This document shows, piece by piece, positions 17,922 through 27,943 of a stretch of 64,000 nucleotides of DNA (positions are counted from its first letter, which is position 1; every line of letters starts with the position of its first letter). The position numbers and the translations under genes were made by a program. Source of the DNA: Geobacter sp. (lineage in GTDB: Bacteria > Desulfobacterota > Desulfuromonadia > Geobacterales > Pseudopelobacteraceae); contig VFJW01000001.1 in NCBI GenBank assembly GCA_009885845.1, positions 31,980 to 95,979 of the forward strand, given 5' to 3'. The notes beneath the pieces are model-generated. The model was not told the DNA's origin and ran no database searches. It worked only from the letters and a program-made list of their open reading frames with translations.

Positions 17922-18988
17922 AGAAAATCAGGATAGTTGTTGTTGATGATTCCGCGTTCAGCCGTCGCACCATAACCCGTATGCTTGAAGGAATCGATTC
18001 TGTAGAGGTTGTGGGATACGCAATAAACGGTGAAGAAGGCATTCAAAAGGTTATTGCACTCAAGCCGGATCTGGTAACACTTGACCTTGAAATGCCCAAA
18101 ATGGATGGATTTACGCTGCTGCGGATTCTGAAGACTCGATTCTCAATTCCAGTTATTGTGATTAGTGCTCTGAGTGGTGCAGATAAGGTCTTTAGAGCAC
18201 TCGAACTAGGTGCCCTTGATTTCGTGACTAAACCTTCCTCCTCCGCTTCAATTGATCTGCTCTCAATTAAAGACGATCTTCAGAAAAAGGTCCTTCAGGT
18301 ACTTGCGCTTAAACCGGGTGGTTCTGCCCGCGTCACTTCTGAAAATATGTTCACGGAGCGCAGATCAGTAGAAATTCTACGCGCCGGGAACCTTGGCAGT
18401 GTTTTTCGACATGCCATTGATCTCGTTGCAATAGGCTCTTCTACCGGCGGACCACCGGCTCTGCAGCAGATATTTTCTGCTTTTAAACATACGTATCCTT
18501 TTGCGATCGTAGTATCCCAGCATATGCCGGCAGGCTTTACCAAAGCCTTTGCAGACAGACTCAACCGTACCTCGCTTTTTGACATTAAAGAGGCGGAAGA
18601 TGGAGATCTTGTCCTTCCCGGTAGTGCTCTGATCGCACCTGGTGGCAAAAATATGATTTTTGAAGTATGTAGCGGGCAGGTAACAGCACGAATCGTTGCT
18701 CCCGCAGAATCTGATAGGTATATCCCTTCTGTTGATGCCATGCTCCAGTCCTGCGCCGGCATTTACCAGAAGCGGGTAACAGCGGTCATCCTGACCGGAA
18801 TGGGCAATGACGGTAGTAAAGGTGTTAAAATTATTAAGGAAAATGGCGGGTATGTAATTGCTGAATCGGAGGAAACCGCAATTGTATACGGCATGCCGCG
18901 TGAAGCTGTCGCTACTGGAGTTGTAGATAGCAGTGTCCCGCTTGACAGAGTTGCTTCAGAAATTATTCTTCAGGGTGGTTTTTCCTGA
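17918..18988 (+). CDS. cheB: Chemotaxis response regulator methylesterase CheB
   Basis: A 356-residue CheB. The receiver has VVVDDS at residues 6-11 and the phospho-Asp in [13 protein letters not shown]. The C-terminal methylesterase has the catalytic serine in [11 protein letters not shown], histidine in SQHMPAGFT and aspartate in GMGNDGSKG. It removes methyl groups from receptors and can deamidate them. GTG start in a GTGA overlap with cheR. Last gene of the che operon; the cytochrome gene follows after 24 bp and might be cotranscribed. Confidence 0.95.
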   Translation: MKKIRIVVVDDSAFSRRTITRMLEGIDSVEVVGYAINGEEGIQKVIALKPDLVTLDLEMPKMDGFTLLRILKTRFSIPVIVISALSGADKVFRALELGALDFVTKPSSSASIDLLSIKDDLQKKVLQVLALKPGGSARVTSENMFTERRSVEILRAGNLGSVFRHAIDLVAIGSSTGGPPALQQIFSAFKHTYPFAIVVSQHMPAGFTKAFADRLNRTSLFDIKEAEDGDLVLPGSALIAPGGKNMIFEVCSGQVTARIVAPAESDRYIPSVDAMLQSCAGIYQKRVTAVILTGMGNDGSKGVKIIKENGGYVIAESEETAIVYGMPREAVATGVVDSSVPLDRVASEIILQGGFS

Positions 18989-19012
18989 TTCAAGTAACGA
19001 GGTATTTTGTTT

Positions 19013-21172
19013 ATGAACTTGTTCCGTATTTTTTTATTGATCGTTGGTATGGTCGCTTCTTCTGGGTCAGTTTTCGCTGATTTCAAGCAGCCACTGTTAA
19101 TTAAAACATTAAAAGTCGGAAACATCCCTTTTAGCCATGAAACTCACCTCAAAAACCTGAACAACAACTGCTCTGCCTGCCATAACTCGATATTCCACAT
19201 TATTCGAAAAAACAATCAGTCCGTCACAATGTCTGAAATGGAAAAAGGCAAATCATGCGGAGCATGTCACAACAAAGATAATCCAAAAACTCCGCAACTG
19301 AATAATTGCTCAACCTGCCATATGGTTGATGTTGTATTGATAACCATTCCCGATTTCGGGACACTGGCTTTCAAACACAGCAAGCATCTCGGCATGTTCA
19401 CCTGTACCGATTGCCATGATGCCATATTCAAGGCAGAGAAGAGCAATCCACCCGTCAGCATGTCCCAGATGCAGCAGGGAAGTTCCTGCGGCAGTTGTCA
19501 TGATGGTTCGGGCGCATTCTCTGTTAAAGGAGATTGTGTAAAATGTCACCAGGTAGGTGACATTCCGCTGGCCGGTGGCTCAGTATTCAGCCACAGTGCT
19601 CATCTTGAAATGTCATATGCCTGCTCTGAATGTCACAACAAAATTTTTGTTCCCGGGCCGAACCGTATAAGTTACACCATGCTTGATATGGAATCAGGCA
19701 AATCGTGTGGAGCCTGTCACAACGGAAAAACTGCCTTTTCTTCCAAGCGTGATTGTCAAAAATGTCATAAGAACGTCACGGACGTTAGATTCAAAGCTTT
19801 TGACGCCAGATTCAGCCATAATGATCATCTCAAAATGTTTAAATGCGATGAATGCCACAGTGCAATATTTGTTGGCGGAGCCCGAAGTATCCGCTACACA
19901 ATGTCACAAATGGAGCAGGCAAAATCGTGTGGAGCTTGTCATGATGACAAGACCGCATTTGGGGTGACCGGAAATTGCGAGAAATGTCATCCAACAGCGC
20001 CCCCAGATCGTATTTTTATAATCAAGGATATTGGTGTTGTTACGTTCAGTCACGCAAAGCACCGCTCCAATTTTTCCTGTGCCCAGTGTCATAATGATAT
20101 TGTTGCTGCCGGAGTTGCTTCCCGGCGTTTTACCATGGGCGAAATGGAAAAAGGGGCGTCATGCGGAGCGTGCCATGATGGGAAAATGGCCTTCAGTGTT
20201 ACGACGTGCAATAAATGCCATCCGGTCAAAGAAGTTTTATTTTCCGATGATGCCCGTTTCAATCATGATAAACATCTTGCCATGTACTCATGCACTGACT
20301 GCCACAACAAGCTGTACAGTGCCGGACCTGGTAACAAGCGGTTTTCTATGGCACAGATGGAGAAAGGGGCTTCTTGCGGCAGCTGCCACGACGGTTCGAC
20401 TGTTTTCAGCGTAAAAGGCAATTGTGAAACCTGTCATAAATCTACTGTTAATGTTGTTTTCAAAGTCAAGGAGACCGGCTCTACAACTTTCAGCCACTTG
20501 GTTCATAAAAACATGTTCAAATGTAGCGAGTGTCACAATGATATTTTCAAGGCAGGCAAAGAGAGTATTCGGGCTAGTATGGCAGATATGGAAAAAGGGA
20601 AATCATGCGGTGCCTGCCATGATAACAAGAGTGCTTTTGGAGTGAAATCCGACTGTCAAAAATGTCATACAGTCAAACAGATACATTATCGCCCCGGCAG
20701 CGCAGTTTTCAGCCATTCGGTACATATTGCCGCGTATAGCTGCAAAGATTGTCACCCGGAGCTTTTTATACCGGGTGCCGGGAACAAACGTTTCACGATG
20801 AGCCAAATGGAGCAGGGCAAATCATGCGGCAGCTGCCATGATGACAAAACCGCTTTCAGTGTGAAGTCAAACTGTGGAAAGTGCCATCCTGGAACCCCGC
20901 GCTCAGTGCGGTATGAGTTGTCTCCAAGTACCGGAAACGTCGAATTTGGCCACAAACTGCATATTGACAAAGGGTATGTTTGTAGTAATTGTCATTATGC
21001 CGTCATACCCTCGGGTGCTTCAGACAAGCGCTGGGTGATGAAGGAGATGGACCAGGGCGGATTCTGCGGTAGTTGTCACGGTTTCAGCATGGCTTTCAGC
21101 GTCAAGGATCCGACAAACTGTGAACGCTGTCATCAAAAAGAATCGGATTGGCGCCCGCAACTGCTACAGTAA
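19013..21172 (+). CDS. 27-haem c-type cytochrome of nine c7-like modules
   Basis: A 719-residue exported protein with a signal peptide (MNLFRIFLLIVGMVASSGSVFA). I count 27 CxxCH haem sites, in nine repeats of about 75 residues with three haems each. Each repeat has a FSHxxH-type ligand pair, a first CxxCH, a conserved MxxMExGxSCG(A/S)CH block and a third CxxCH. In c7-type polymer cytochromes such as Geobacter GSU1996, the last haem of each module is His-Met ligated; the conserved methionines here fit that. Family knowledge, from memory: G. sulfurreducens GSU2210 is described as a 27-haem, nine-module member. It probably forms a long periplasmic electron wire. leuS follows after 54 bp. Confidence 0.93.
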   Translation: MNLFRIFLLIVGMVASSGSVFADFKQPLLIKTLKVGNIPFSHETHLKNLNNNCSACHNSIFHIIRKNNQSVTMSEMEKGKSCGACHNKDNPKTPQLNNCSTCHMVDVVLITIPDFGTLAFKHSKHLGMFTCTDCHDAIFKAEKSNPPVSMSQMQQGSSCGSCHDGSGAFSVKGDCVKCHQVGDIPLAGGSVFSHSAHLEMSYACSECHNKIFVPGPNRISYTMLDMESGKSCGACHNGKTAFSSKRDCQKCHKNVTDVRFKAFDARFSHNDHLKMFKCDECHSAIFVGGARSIRYTMSQMEQAKSCGACHDDKTAFGVTGNCEKCHPTAPPDRIFIIKDIGVVTFSHAKHRSNFSCAQCHNDIVAAGVASRRFTMGEMEKGASCGACHDGKMAFSVTTCNKCHPVKEVLFSDDARFNHDKHLAMYSCTDCHNKLYSAGPGNKRFSMAQMEKGASCGSCHDGSTVFSVKGNCETCHKSTVNVVFKVKETGSTTFSHLVHKNMFKCSECHNDIFKAGKESIRASMADMEKGKSCGACHDNKSAFGVKSDCQKCHTVKQIHYRPGSAVFSHSVHIAAYSCKDCHPELFIPGAGNKRFTMSQMEQGKSCGSCHDDKTAFSVKSNCGKCHPGTPRSVRYELSPSTGNVEFGHKLHIDKGYVCSNCHYAVIPSGASDKRWVMKEMDQGGFCGSCHGFSMAFSVKDPTNCERCHQKESDWRPQLLQ

Positions 21173-21226
21173 GGCATAGCAGAAAATAATTACAGTATAC
21201 TATTCAAGTCTCGAAAGGAAATTACC

Positions 21227-23698
21227 GTGGAGCAGAAGTATTCACCAATAGACGTTGAACAAAAATGGCAGGCCATCTGGGAAAACGAAAAAACTTTCAA
21301 AGCATCCACTGACAGAAGTAGGCGTAAATATTATCTTCTGGAGATGTTCCCATACCCTTCAGGACGTATCCATATGGGCCACGTCCGCAATTATTCTATC
21401 GGCGATGTTATCGGCAGATTCAAAAGAATGCGCGGGTACAATGTCCTGCATCCGATGGGATGGGATGCTTTTGGCATGCCGGCCGAAAATGCTGCCATTC
21501 AGAATAAGAGTCATCCTGCTACCTGGACACATGAAAATATTGCATACATGCGGAATCAGATTAAAAAAATGGGGTTTTCCTACGACTGGGATCGTGAATT
21601 GGCTACGTGCGATCTTGATTATTATCGATGGGAACAAAAACTTTTTCTGGAAATGTTTGCCAAGGGACTGGCCTACAAAAAAACCTCTTTTGTTAACTGG
21701 TGTCCTACTTGCGAGACAGTACTTGCCAATGAACAGGTCGAAGATGGTGGTTGCTGGCGGTGTGACAGTGACGTTAACCAGAAAGAGCTTGATCAGTGGT
21801 TTTTCCGCATAACCGATTATGCCGAGGAACTTCTTGAATATACGTATAATCTTCCCGGTTGGCCGGAACGGGTTCTTATCATGCAGCGTAACTGGATTGG
21901 CAAAAGTTATGGCTGCGAAATCGATTTTCCTGTTGAAAACAGTACGGAACCTATTCGGGTTTTCACCACCCGACAGGACACCGTCTTCGGAGCGACCTTT
22001 ATGTCGTTGGCTCCCGAACACCCACGGGCCCTTGAACTTACATCCGCTGACCAACGGGAAACGGTCATGGCATTTATCGATAAAATCAGAAAAACCGACC
22101 GCATGAAACGCACCGCTGATGATTTTGAGAAGGAGGGGGTTTTTACCGGTTCATACTGCACTAATCCGGTAAGCGGAGAGAAAATGCCCGTTTTTCTGGC
22201 CAACTTTGTCCTGATGGATTATGGCACAGGTGCAGTCATGGCGGTTCCGACTCACGATCAACGCGATTTTGAGTTTGCCAAAAAATACGATCTACCTCTG
22301 AAAGTTGTAATTCAACCGTCCGGGGTAACTCTTGACCCGGCCACAATGGGTGAAGCATATACGGAAGCCGGTATTATGGCAAATTCAGGCCAGTTTGACG
22401 GTCTGCCGAGCAACGACGCAAAAGAAGCAATTGCCGACTTTTTACAAACACGGAAACAGGGCGCCAAAACAGTAAATTTCCGTCTCCGTGACTGGGGAAT
22501 TTCGCGCCAGCGTTATTGGGGAAATCCTATTCCGGTTATTTACTGCAACGACTGTGGCGTCGTACCGGTACCGGAGAAAGATCTGCCTGTCGTACTCCCG
22601 AAGGATGTGGCGTTCAGCGGAGAAGGGGGAAGTCCGTTGGCACGGCTGGAGTCCTTCGTACAGTGTTCCTGTCCGGTGTGCGGGAAAGCTGCCCGTCGTG
22701 AAACTGATACCATGGATACCTTTGTTCAGTCTTCCTGGTATTTCCTTCGATTCTGCTGCCCTGACTTCAATGACGGGATCCTCGATCGCGACCCGGTTGA
22801 CTACTGGATGTCGGTAGATCAATATATCGGGGGTATCGAGCATGCTGTTTTACACCTGTTATATGCCCGGTTTTTTACTAAAGTAATGCGTGATCTGGGA
22901 CATATTACTGCCGACGAACCATTTACCAACCTCCTGACTCAGGGAATGGTCATAAAAGACGGCGCCAAAATGAGCAAATCGAAAGGAAATGTTGTTGATC
23001 CGAACTCCTTGATCTCAAAATACGGAGCGGATACCGCTCGACTGTTTTCGCTCTTCGCAGCACCACCGGAAAAAGACCTGGACTGGAATGATCAGGGCGT
23101 AGATGGTTCTTTCCGTTTTTTGAGCCGCATCTGGAAGCTCGTACATGATCGCCTGGACATGATTAAAAATGCTGCTCCGCTTGATATCGCTGCAATAACT
23201 GCCGAAGAGCGTATTCTGCGCAGAGCAGTTCATAAAACGATCCGTAAAGTTTCAGAAGATATTGAGGATCGTTTCCATTTTAATACCGCAATAGCTTCAG
23301 TCATGGAACTGCTAAATATTCTACAACCGGCACATCTTCCATCTCCTCAATTTCCGGCAATTATGAAAGAATCTCTTCAGAGTGTAATTCTGCTTATGGC
23401 TCCGTTTGTCCCTCATATTACCGAGGAACTCTGGCAACGCATGGGAAACTCTGTGCAATTGACTCAAGCCGCATGGCCGGAATACGACCGGAATGCCGTT
23501 GTTGATGAAGAACTTTTGATTGTCGTTCAGGTTAATGGCAAATTGCGTTCAAAAATAACTGTTTCAGCCGGTACGGGTGATGATGAAGTTAAGGCTCTTT
23601 CGCTGGCAGATGAAAAGATTGCGCAATTCATTGCGGGCCTGACTGTCAGGAAAGTTATTTGCGTACAGGGCAAGCTTGTTAATATTGTGGCGGGGTAG
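21227..23698 (+). CDS. leuS: Leucyl-tRNA synthetase
   Basis: An 823-residue class I synthetase with the HIGH-type motif [12 protein letters not shown] near residue 45, a CP1 editing domain ([15 protein letters not shown] near residue 330), a zinc-binding insertion (cysteines in [11 protein letters not shown] and CSCPVCGK), [12 protein letters not shown] near residue 583 and an anticodon-binding C-terminus. GTG start with AAAGGAAA upstream. It opens the leuS-lptE-holA unit, a conserved order in Gram-negative bacteria. Confidence 0.97.
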   Translation: MEQKYSPIDVEQKWQAIWENEKTFKASTDRSRRKYYLLEMFPYPSGRIHMGHVRNYSIGDVIGRFKRMRGYNVLHPMGWDAFGMPAENAAIQNKSHPATWTHENIAYMRNQIKKMGFSYDWDRELATCDLDYYRWEQKLFLEMFAKGLAYKKTSFVNWCPTCETVLANEQVEDGGCWRCDSDVNQKELDQWFFRITDYAEELLEYTYNLPGWPERVLIMQRNWIGKSYGCEIDFPVENSTEPIRVFTTRQDTVFGATFMSLAPEHPRALELTSADQRETVMAFIDKIRKTDRMKRTADDFEKEGVFTGSYCTNPVSGEKMPVFLANFVLMDYGTGAVMAVPTHDQRDFEFAKKYDLPLKVVIQPSGVTLDPATMGEAYTEAGIMANSGQFDGLPSNDAKEAIADFLQTRKQGAKTVNFRLRDWGISRQRYWGNPIPVIYCNDCGVVPVPEKDLPVVLPKDVAFSGEGGSPLARLESFVQCSCPVCGKAARRETDTMDTFVQSSWYFLRFCCPDFNDGILDRDPVDYWMSVDQYIGGIEHAVLHLLYARFFTKVMRDLGHITADEPFTNLLTQGMVIKDGAKMSKSKGNVVDPNSLISKYGADTARLFSLFAAPPEKDLDWNDQGVDGSFRFLSRIWKLVHDRLDMIKNAAPLDIAAITAEERILRRAVHKTIRKVSEDIEDRFHFNTAIASVMELLNILQPAHLPSPQFPAIMKESLQSVILLMAPFVPHITEELWQRMGNSVQLTQAAWPEYDRNAVVDEELLIVVQVNGKLRSKITVSAGTGDDEVKALSLADEKIAQFIAGLTVRKVICVQGKLVNIVAG

Positions 23699-23702
23699 GG
23701 AG

Positions 23703-24227
23703 ATGTCAGCTTCGATATGGTGCCGGGTATTACTGCTTGCCCTTCTGCTTAATACAGCAGCTGGGTGTGGATATCACCTGACGAATAGTCAGTCCCATCG
23801 CCTGAGTTCTGCCCAGAAAATATGGGTACCCTTTTTTACTAACGAAAGTATCAGTCCAACAGCGCAAACTGTGCTGCGCAGAGCGTTTTATGACGAATTT
23901 CATGCCCTGCGCGGACTGACTCCCGCAGACAGTGAGGTGAATGCCGATCTGTCTATGAAGGCACGGATTATCTCCTATTCAAGCAAGGTTGTTTCCTACA
24001 GTTCCACCGATAAGGCACAGGAATTCAGCCTGGCATTACATGTTGAACTTGAGATTGTCAAAAAAGGAGCAGCGGCTCCTCTCTGGAAAGGACAGATTCA
24101 AGGATCGAAGCAGTACCCATCCAACACGAATCTTGCCCTCCAGCGCAATGCAGAAGACCAGGCTCTTGATGCCGCAGCCCGTATAATTGCCCATAAATTT
24201 ATTTCCGCCCTGGAAGCGACTTACTAA
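23703..24227 (+). CDS. lptE: LPS-assembly lipoprotein LptE
   Basis: A 174-residue lipoprotein with a signal peptide and lipobox NTAAGC, so the cysteine near residue 21 should be acylated. Position between leuS and holA and the pattern CGYHLTNSQ identify it as LptE, the plug of the LptD outer-membrane translocon that inserts lipopolysaccharide. GGGAG precedes the ATG and the start is 4 nt after the leuS stop. It shows that the host has an LPS-bearing outer membrane. Confidence 0.9.
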   Translation: MSASIWCRVLLLALLLNTAAGCGYHLTNSQSHRLSSAQKIWVPFFTNESISPTAQTVLRRAFYDEFHALRGLTPADSEVNADLSMKARIISYSSKVVSYSSTDKAQEFSLALHVELEIVKKGAAAPLWKGQIQGSKQYPSNTNLALQRNAEDQALDAAARIIAHKFISALEATY

Positions 24228-24229
24228 TC

Positions 24230-25228
24230 ATGACATCTCAGGAGTTTGAAACGTCTCTGAAAAAAGGCACCGTACCAGCTATTTGTTTTCTGTATGGTGA
24301 AGAGCAGTTCCTGGTGGAACGGGCAATACATATGATGCTTGAACGTGCCATTGACCCATCACTTAAAGACTTTAATTTGAATGTTTTTTACGGTAATGAG
24401 TCAAAAGGCACTGATATTGTAGATGCTGCTCAAACGTTGCCGATGTTTTCAGAGCGGCGGGTAGTTCTTGTCAAACGGGCAGAGCAACTAAAAGCAGATG
24501 CTCTTGAAGCTATGCTTCCATACGTCTTGAATCCATCTCCCGGTACCTGTCTGCTACTGACCGGCACAAAGATTGACCAACGCAAAAAGTTTTTTCTTGA
24601 ATTTAAAAAGCATGGCGTCATGGTTGAGTATAAGTGTTTCTATGACAACAAACTGTCCGGATTTATCCAGTCTGAATCAGTTACTCATGGGAAACCGATA
24701 GAACCGGCTGCTGCGGAACTCTTAGCCGCGCTGATCGGCAATAATCTTCAGGAGTTAAGCTCGCAGATTGAAAAGCTTGTGGTTTATGCAGGCATCAAAC
24801 AACGGATAACTGTAGAGGATGTTCGTACCATGGCCAGTAGCAGCAAAGCCTTTACCGCTTTTGAACTGGCCAGGTTTCTCGGCTTGCGTGATACTTCCAA
24901 TGCAATCAAAAGCCTGGATGCCTTGTTTTTGAATGGTGAAGAAGCTCCGATGATGGTTGGTGCACTGACTCGCCACTTTCGGCAACTATGGAAAGTCAGA
25001 GAGCTGCTTGACAAAAAAATGCCACAGGCTGATATAGGCCGGGAGCTTACAATTAATTCATTTTTTCTTGGCGAAATTGTCGCACAGGCCCGCAATTTTA
25101 CCAGACGGGAACTGAAGCGTATTTTTGATGAGTTTTATCGCTGTGATGTCGCTTCAAAAACGGGGGGCGGCCAGTCTTACACACTTCTACACGGTCTTGC
25201 CATGGGGATTTGCACCGGTGGCTGGTAA
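24230..25228 (+). CDS. holA: DNA polymerase III delta subunit
   Basis: A 332-residue clamp-loader delta subunit. The N-terminal part has YGEEQFLVERAI, matching the family's LxGxExxLxxE block, and there is a degenerate AAA+ fold without Walker A, then the C-terminal collar domain. Delta opens the beta sliding clamp during loading. It starts 2 nt after lptE and ends at the shared terminator. Confidence 0.92.
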   Translation: MTSQEFETSLKKGTVPAICFLYGEEQFLVERAIHMMLERAIDPSLKDFNLNVFYGNESKGTDIVDAAQTLPMFSERRVVLVKRAEQLKADALEAMLPYVLNPSPGTCLLLTGTKIDQRKKFFLEFKKHGVMVEYKCFYDNKLSGFIQSESVTHGKPIEPAAAELLAALIGNNLQELSSQIEKLVVYAGIKQRITVEDVRTMASSSKAFTAFELARFLGLRDTSNAIKSLDALFLNGEEAPMMVGALTRHFRQLWKVRELLDKKMPQADIGRELTINSFFLGEIVAQARNFTRRELKRIFDEFYRCDVASKTGGGQSYTLLHGLAMGICTGGW

Positions 25229-25255
25229 GTGCAACCACTTAAAATTCTTAACAAA

Positions 25256-25290
25256 AAAAAGGGGGCACGCATAAGCGCAGCCCCCTTTTT
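25256..25290. terminator. Bidirectional terminator between holA and rpsT
   Basis: GGGGGC (25261-25266) pairs with GCCCCC (25280-25285), with an A run before (25251-25260) and T5 after. It lies between convergent holA and rpsT and works in both directions. Confidence 0.88.
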
Positions 25291-25306
25291 GCATTAGTAG
25301 TATGAA

Positions 25307-25570
25307 CTAGCCGAGAGTATTAACCAGCTTGGTAAGTCGTGAAACATTACGGGAGGCGGTTGAGCTATGAATAACACCTTTAGTGGCAGTAGCATCAATG
25401 ACCGGTATGGCAACCTTGAGAGCCGCAATAGCGGCATCCTTGTCTTTGGCTTCAACCGCTTCGCGAACACGCTTGATATATGTTTTCAGCGTCGATGAAA
25501 CATGACGATTACGTGCCGTTTTCTTTGCACTCTGCTTGATCCTCTTGATTGCCGACTTATGATGAGCCAA
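25307..25570 (-). CDS. rpsT: 30S ribosomal protein S20
   Basis: An 87-residue basic helical protein starting [13 protein letters not shown] after the initiator, the classic S20 N-terminus. It binds 16S rRNA early in 30S assembly. The initiation codon is TTG, with GGAGGT 10 nt upstream. E. coli rpsT also starts with UUG, and there the weak codon is part of S20 autoregulation, so the same feedback may operate here. It is a single gene. Confidence 0.96.
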   Translation of the reverse strand: MAHHKSAIKRIKQSAKKTARNRHVSSTLKTYIKRVREAVEAKDKDAAIAALKVAIPVIDATATKGVIHSSTASRNVSRLTKLVNTLG

Positions 25571-25686
25571 ACTACACCTCCAAAATTTTCTTGAGTAATA
25601 ACGGAATTGAAGCTTGGATAATTAGCACTAACAGCAAACCTGTGTCAAGTAAATTGTAATTACTACTGTTTATGTCGTGACTGTTG

Positions 25687-25896
25687 CTAGTCATCTTTCC
25701 TGATTCTAACCACTTGACTAACTCCCGGCATGATCTCAATTTCCTGGTCATTCAGATTATCAGTATTACCAATCACACCAATGATTGTACGGTTGGCCCC
25801 GGTTGATTGATGGATGTCGAAATCGCGGGTGATCAAATATTCTTTTATTGAATCAAGCGCAGTTTCTTCAGCATGCTTCTTCATAATAATTAACAT
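25687..25896 (-). CDS. Free-standing ferredoxin-like regulatory domain of type I-beta DAHP synthase
   Basis: A 69-residue protein (MLIIMKKHAEE..., HQSTGANRTIIGVIG, MPGVSQVVRI) that matches the N-terminal ferredoxin-like domain of Thermotoga-type DAHP synthase, where tyrosine or phenylalanine binds for feedback inhibition. There is no catalytic TIM barrel: the stop at 25687 is followed by 116 bp of non-coding sequence and rpsT. It lies 13 bp after a chorismate mutase gene in the same orientation. It could be a separate regulatory subunit of a DAHP synthase encoded elsewhere or of the mutase. Start chosen at 25896 because homology begins there; a longer frame to 25974 runs into the mutase gene. 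Confidence 0.75.
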   Translation of the reverse strand: MLIIMKKHAEETALDSIKEYLITRDFDIHQSTGANRTIIGVIGNTDNLNDQEIEIMPGVSQVVRIRKDD

Positions 25897-25909
25897 AATA
25901 TACGCTCCC

Positions 25910-26188
25910 TTATACCTCTTCCTTGTGTGACATAATTCGTTCCAGGCGGCGTGACTCATCAACGACTCGCTCAAACATCCTGACTATAGCTTCATCGTCA
26001 AGCGGCCCCGGATTATCCTCTTTCATGCGGTTGAAAATACGTTTTTCACGGGCAGGATCAAATACCGGCAGATTCAATTCTTTCTTGGCGTGTCCGATTT
26101 CAAGAGCTAATCTGGCACGCTCACTAAAGATTCGCAACAGCACATCATCAAGAAGATCAATTCGATTACGAATTTCGGTAATATCCAC
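25910..26188 (-). CDS. aroQ: Chorismate mutase (AroQ type)
   Basis: A 92-residue all-helical AroQ chorismate mutase. The pattern IRNRIDLLDDVLLRIFSERA, then EIGHAKKE and FDPAREKRIFNRM supplies the usual active-site arginines, lysine and glutamate (R8, R24, K35 or K36, E48 by position). It converts chorismate to prephenate for Phe and Tyr synthesis. It starts 14 bp after nadB and ends 13 bp before the DAHP-synthase regulatory domain, so all three are probably one operon. Confidence 0.9.
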   Translation of the reverse strand: MDITEIRNRIDLLDDVLLRIFSERARLALEIGHAKKELNLPVFDPAREKRIFNRMKEDNPGPLDDEAIVRMFERVVDESRRLERIMSHKEEV

Positions 26189-26202
26189 GGAACGAACTCC
26201 TT

Positions 26203-27798
26203 TTAAAACTGTTTCTTTACAAAACTGTCCATTTTCCCGCTCACCTCATCAAGAAATGGGTAATCAAGATTATAGTGCAGTCCTCGCGATTCCTTGCGTC
26301 TTTGGGCACAGTTTATAATCAATTCGGCAACTGTAGCGATATTACGCAGTTCGATCAAGTCAGAGGTTACATTGAAGTTCCAGTAGTATTCTTCAATTTC
26401 ACCCTGGATCAATTTAATGCGACTCATTGCACGCGCTAAACGTTTGTCTGATCGAACAATTCCAACATAATTCCACATGGTGCGCCGGATCTCATCCCAG
26501 TTTTGAGAGACAACTACCATTTCATCGCTATTGGTGGCAGTCCCGGAATCCCAGGCCGGTATTTCGCGATGGTCGCTCGAAAGCGAAGTAATGACCTCGC
26601 TTGAATGGTGATAGGCCTGTCCTGCATACACGGCGGCTTCCAGCAGAGAGTTGCTTGCCAGGCGGTTGGCTCCGTGCAGTCCGGTAAATGCTGTTTCTCC
26701 AATAGCGTACAGACCGGGGATGTCTGTTTCTGCATCAGAATTTACCGCGACCCCGCCACAGAGATAATGAGCCGCAGGTACAACCGGAAGCCACTCTTTG
26801 GTCATATCAAGGCCGAAATCCATACAGGTCTGGTATATGTTAGGAAAGCGATTGCGAACGACTTCAGCCGGTTCGTGGGTGATGTCAAGGAATGCGCAGT
26901 CATCGCCGCTGATTTTCATTTCATTGTCTATGGCGCGGGCCACGATGTCACGGGGTGCTAAATCCTTCAGTTTATGATATTTCTCCATGAACGCTGTCCC
27001 ATCACGTCGCCGCAGAATCGCCCCTTCACCGCGGACCGCTTCGGAAATAAGAAACGATTTTGCCAGCGGATGAAACAATGTGGTGGGATGAAACTGCATA
27101 AATTCCATGTTTGCAATAGTGGCACCGGCGCGATACGCCATAGCGACACCATCTCCGGATGCTACGTCGGGGTTGCAGGTATACAGGTACACCTTCCCGG
27201 CGCCGCCGCTGGCAAGAAGGGTAATCTTTGAGCTGAAGGTTACAACGATATCTTCTTGAATATCCAGAACGTACGCCCCCAGACAGCGGTTCTGTTCCAG
27301 TTGTCGGCGCTCTATTTTTGCAGAGGTGATCAGATCGATGGCTATGTGGTTTTCGTAGACAGTAATTGAAGGGTGTTGTTTGACCGCTTCGACCAGTGCC
27401 CGTTCAATTTCGCGGCCAGTGATGTCCTCGGCATGCAGAATACGCCGGGCGCTGTGTCCACCCTCCCGGGTCAAATCATACGTTTCTCCACTGGTTGTAA
27501 ACTTTACGCCCCATTCAATCAGATTGCGAATTGTCTGCGGACCTTCTTCAACGACCATTCTGACAACGGCTTCGTTGCAGATACCTGCTCCCGCGATGAG
27601 CGTATCTTCTACATGGGCATCAAAGGAGTCGTCAGCAGAATAAACTGAAGCAATACCGCCTTGAGCATATTTTGTAGCCGATTCTGAAATATCACGCTTG
27701 GTAACAATAGCAACACTGCCATGGTTTGCCGCCTTGAGGGCAAAAGAGAGGCCGGCAATCCCGCTGCCGATAACGAGGAAATCGCTTTCAATACGCAT
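26203..27798 (-). CDS. nadB: L-aspartate oxidase
   Basis: A 531-residue FAD enzyme of the succinate dehydrogenase/fumarate reductase family. The N-terminal dinucleotide motif is [13 protein letters not shown], with [11 protein letters not shown], the catalytic [10 protein letters not shown] near residue 115, and HPTTLFHP and [12 protein letters not shown] further on. It oxidises aspartate to iminoaspartate, the first step of NAD synthesis with NadA, and can use fumarate as electron acceptor under anoxia. First gene of the nadB-aroQ-regulatory-domain set. Confidence 0.95.
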   Translation of the reverse strand: MRIESDFLVIGSGIAGLSFALKAANHGSVAIVTKRDISESATKYAQGGIASVYSADDSFDAHVEDTLIAGAGICNEAVVRMVVEEGPQTIRNLIEWGVKFTTSGETYDLTREGGHSARRILHAEDITGREIERALVEAVKQHPSITVYENHIAIDLITSAKIERRQLEQNRCLGAYVLDIQEDIVVTFSSKITLLASGGAGKVYLYTCNPDVASGDGVAMAYRAGATIANMEFMQFHPTTLFHPLAKSFLISEAVRGEGAILRRRDGTAFMEKYHKLKDLAPRDIVARAIDNEMKISGDDCAFLDITHEPAEVVRNRFPNIYQTCMDFGLDMTKEWLPVVPAAHYLCGGVAVNSDAETDIPGLYAIGETAFTGLHGANRLASNSLLEAAVYAGQAYHHSSEVITSLSSDHREIPAWDSGTATNSDEMVVVSQNWDEIRRTMWNYVGIVRSDKRLARAMSRIKLIQGEIEEYYWNFNVTSDLIELRNIATVAELIINCAQRRKESRGLHYNLDYPFLDEVSGKMDSFVKKQF

Positions 27799-27943
27799 GT
27801 AGTTTCCTTCAGAATTTGGTCATTTAATTGATGATTATCGACCCCGCCTGAACACTTTGTCAAGCAGAGAGGGGTGATAATCAATTTTTGTTGATTTTTA
27901 TCCACACAGCAATTACTACATACCTGTATACGAAAGGAATAAC

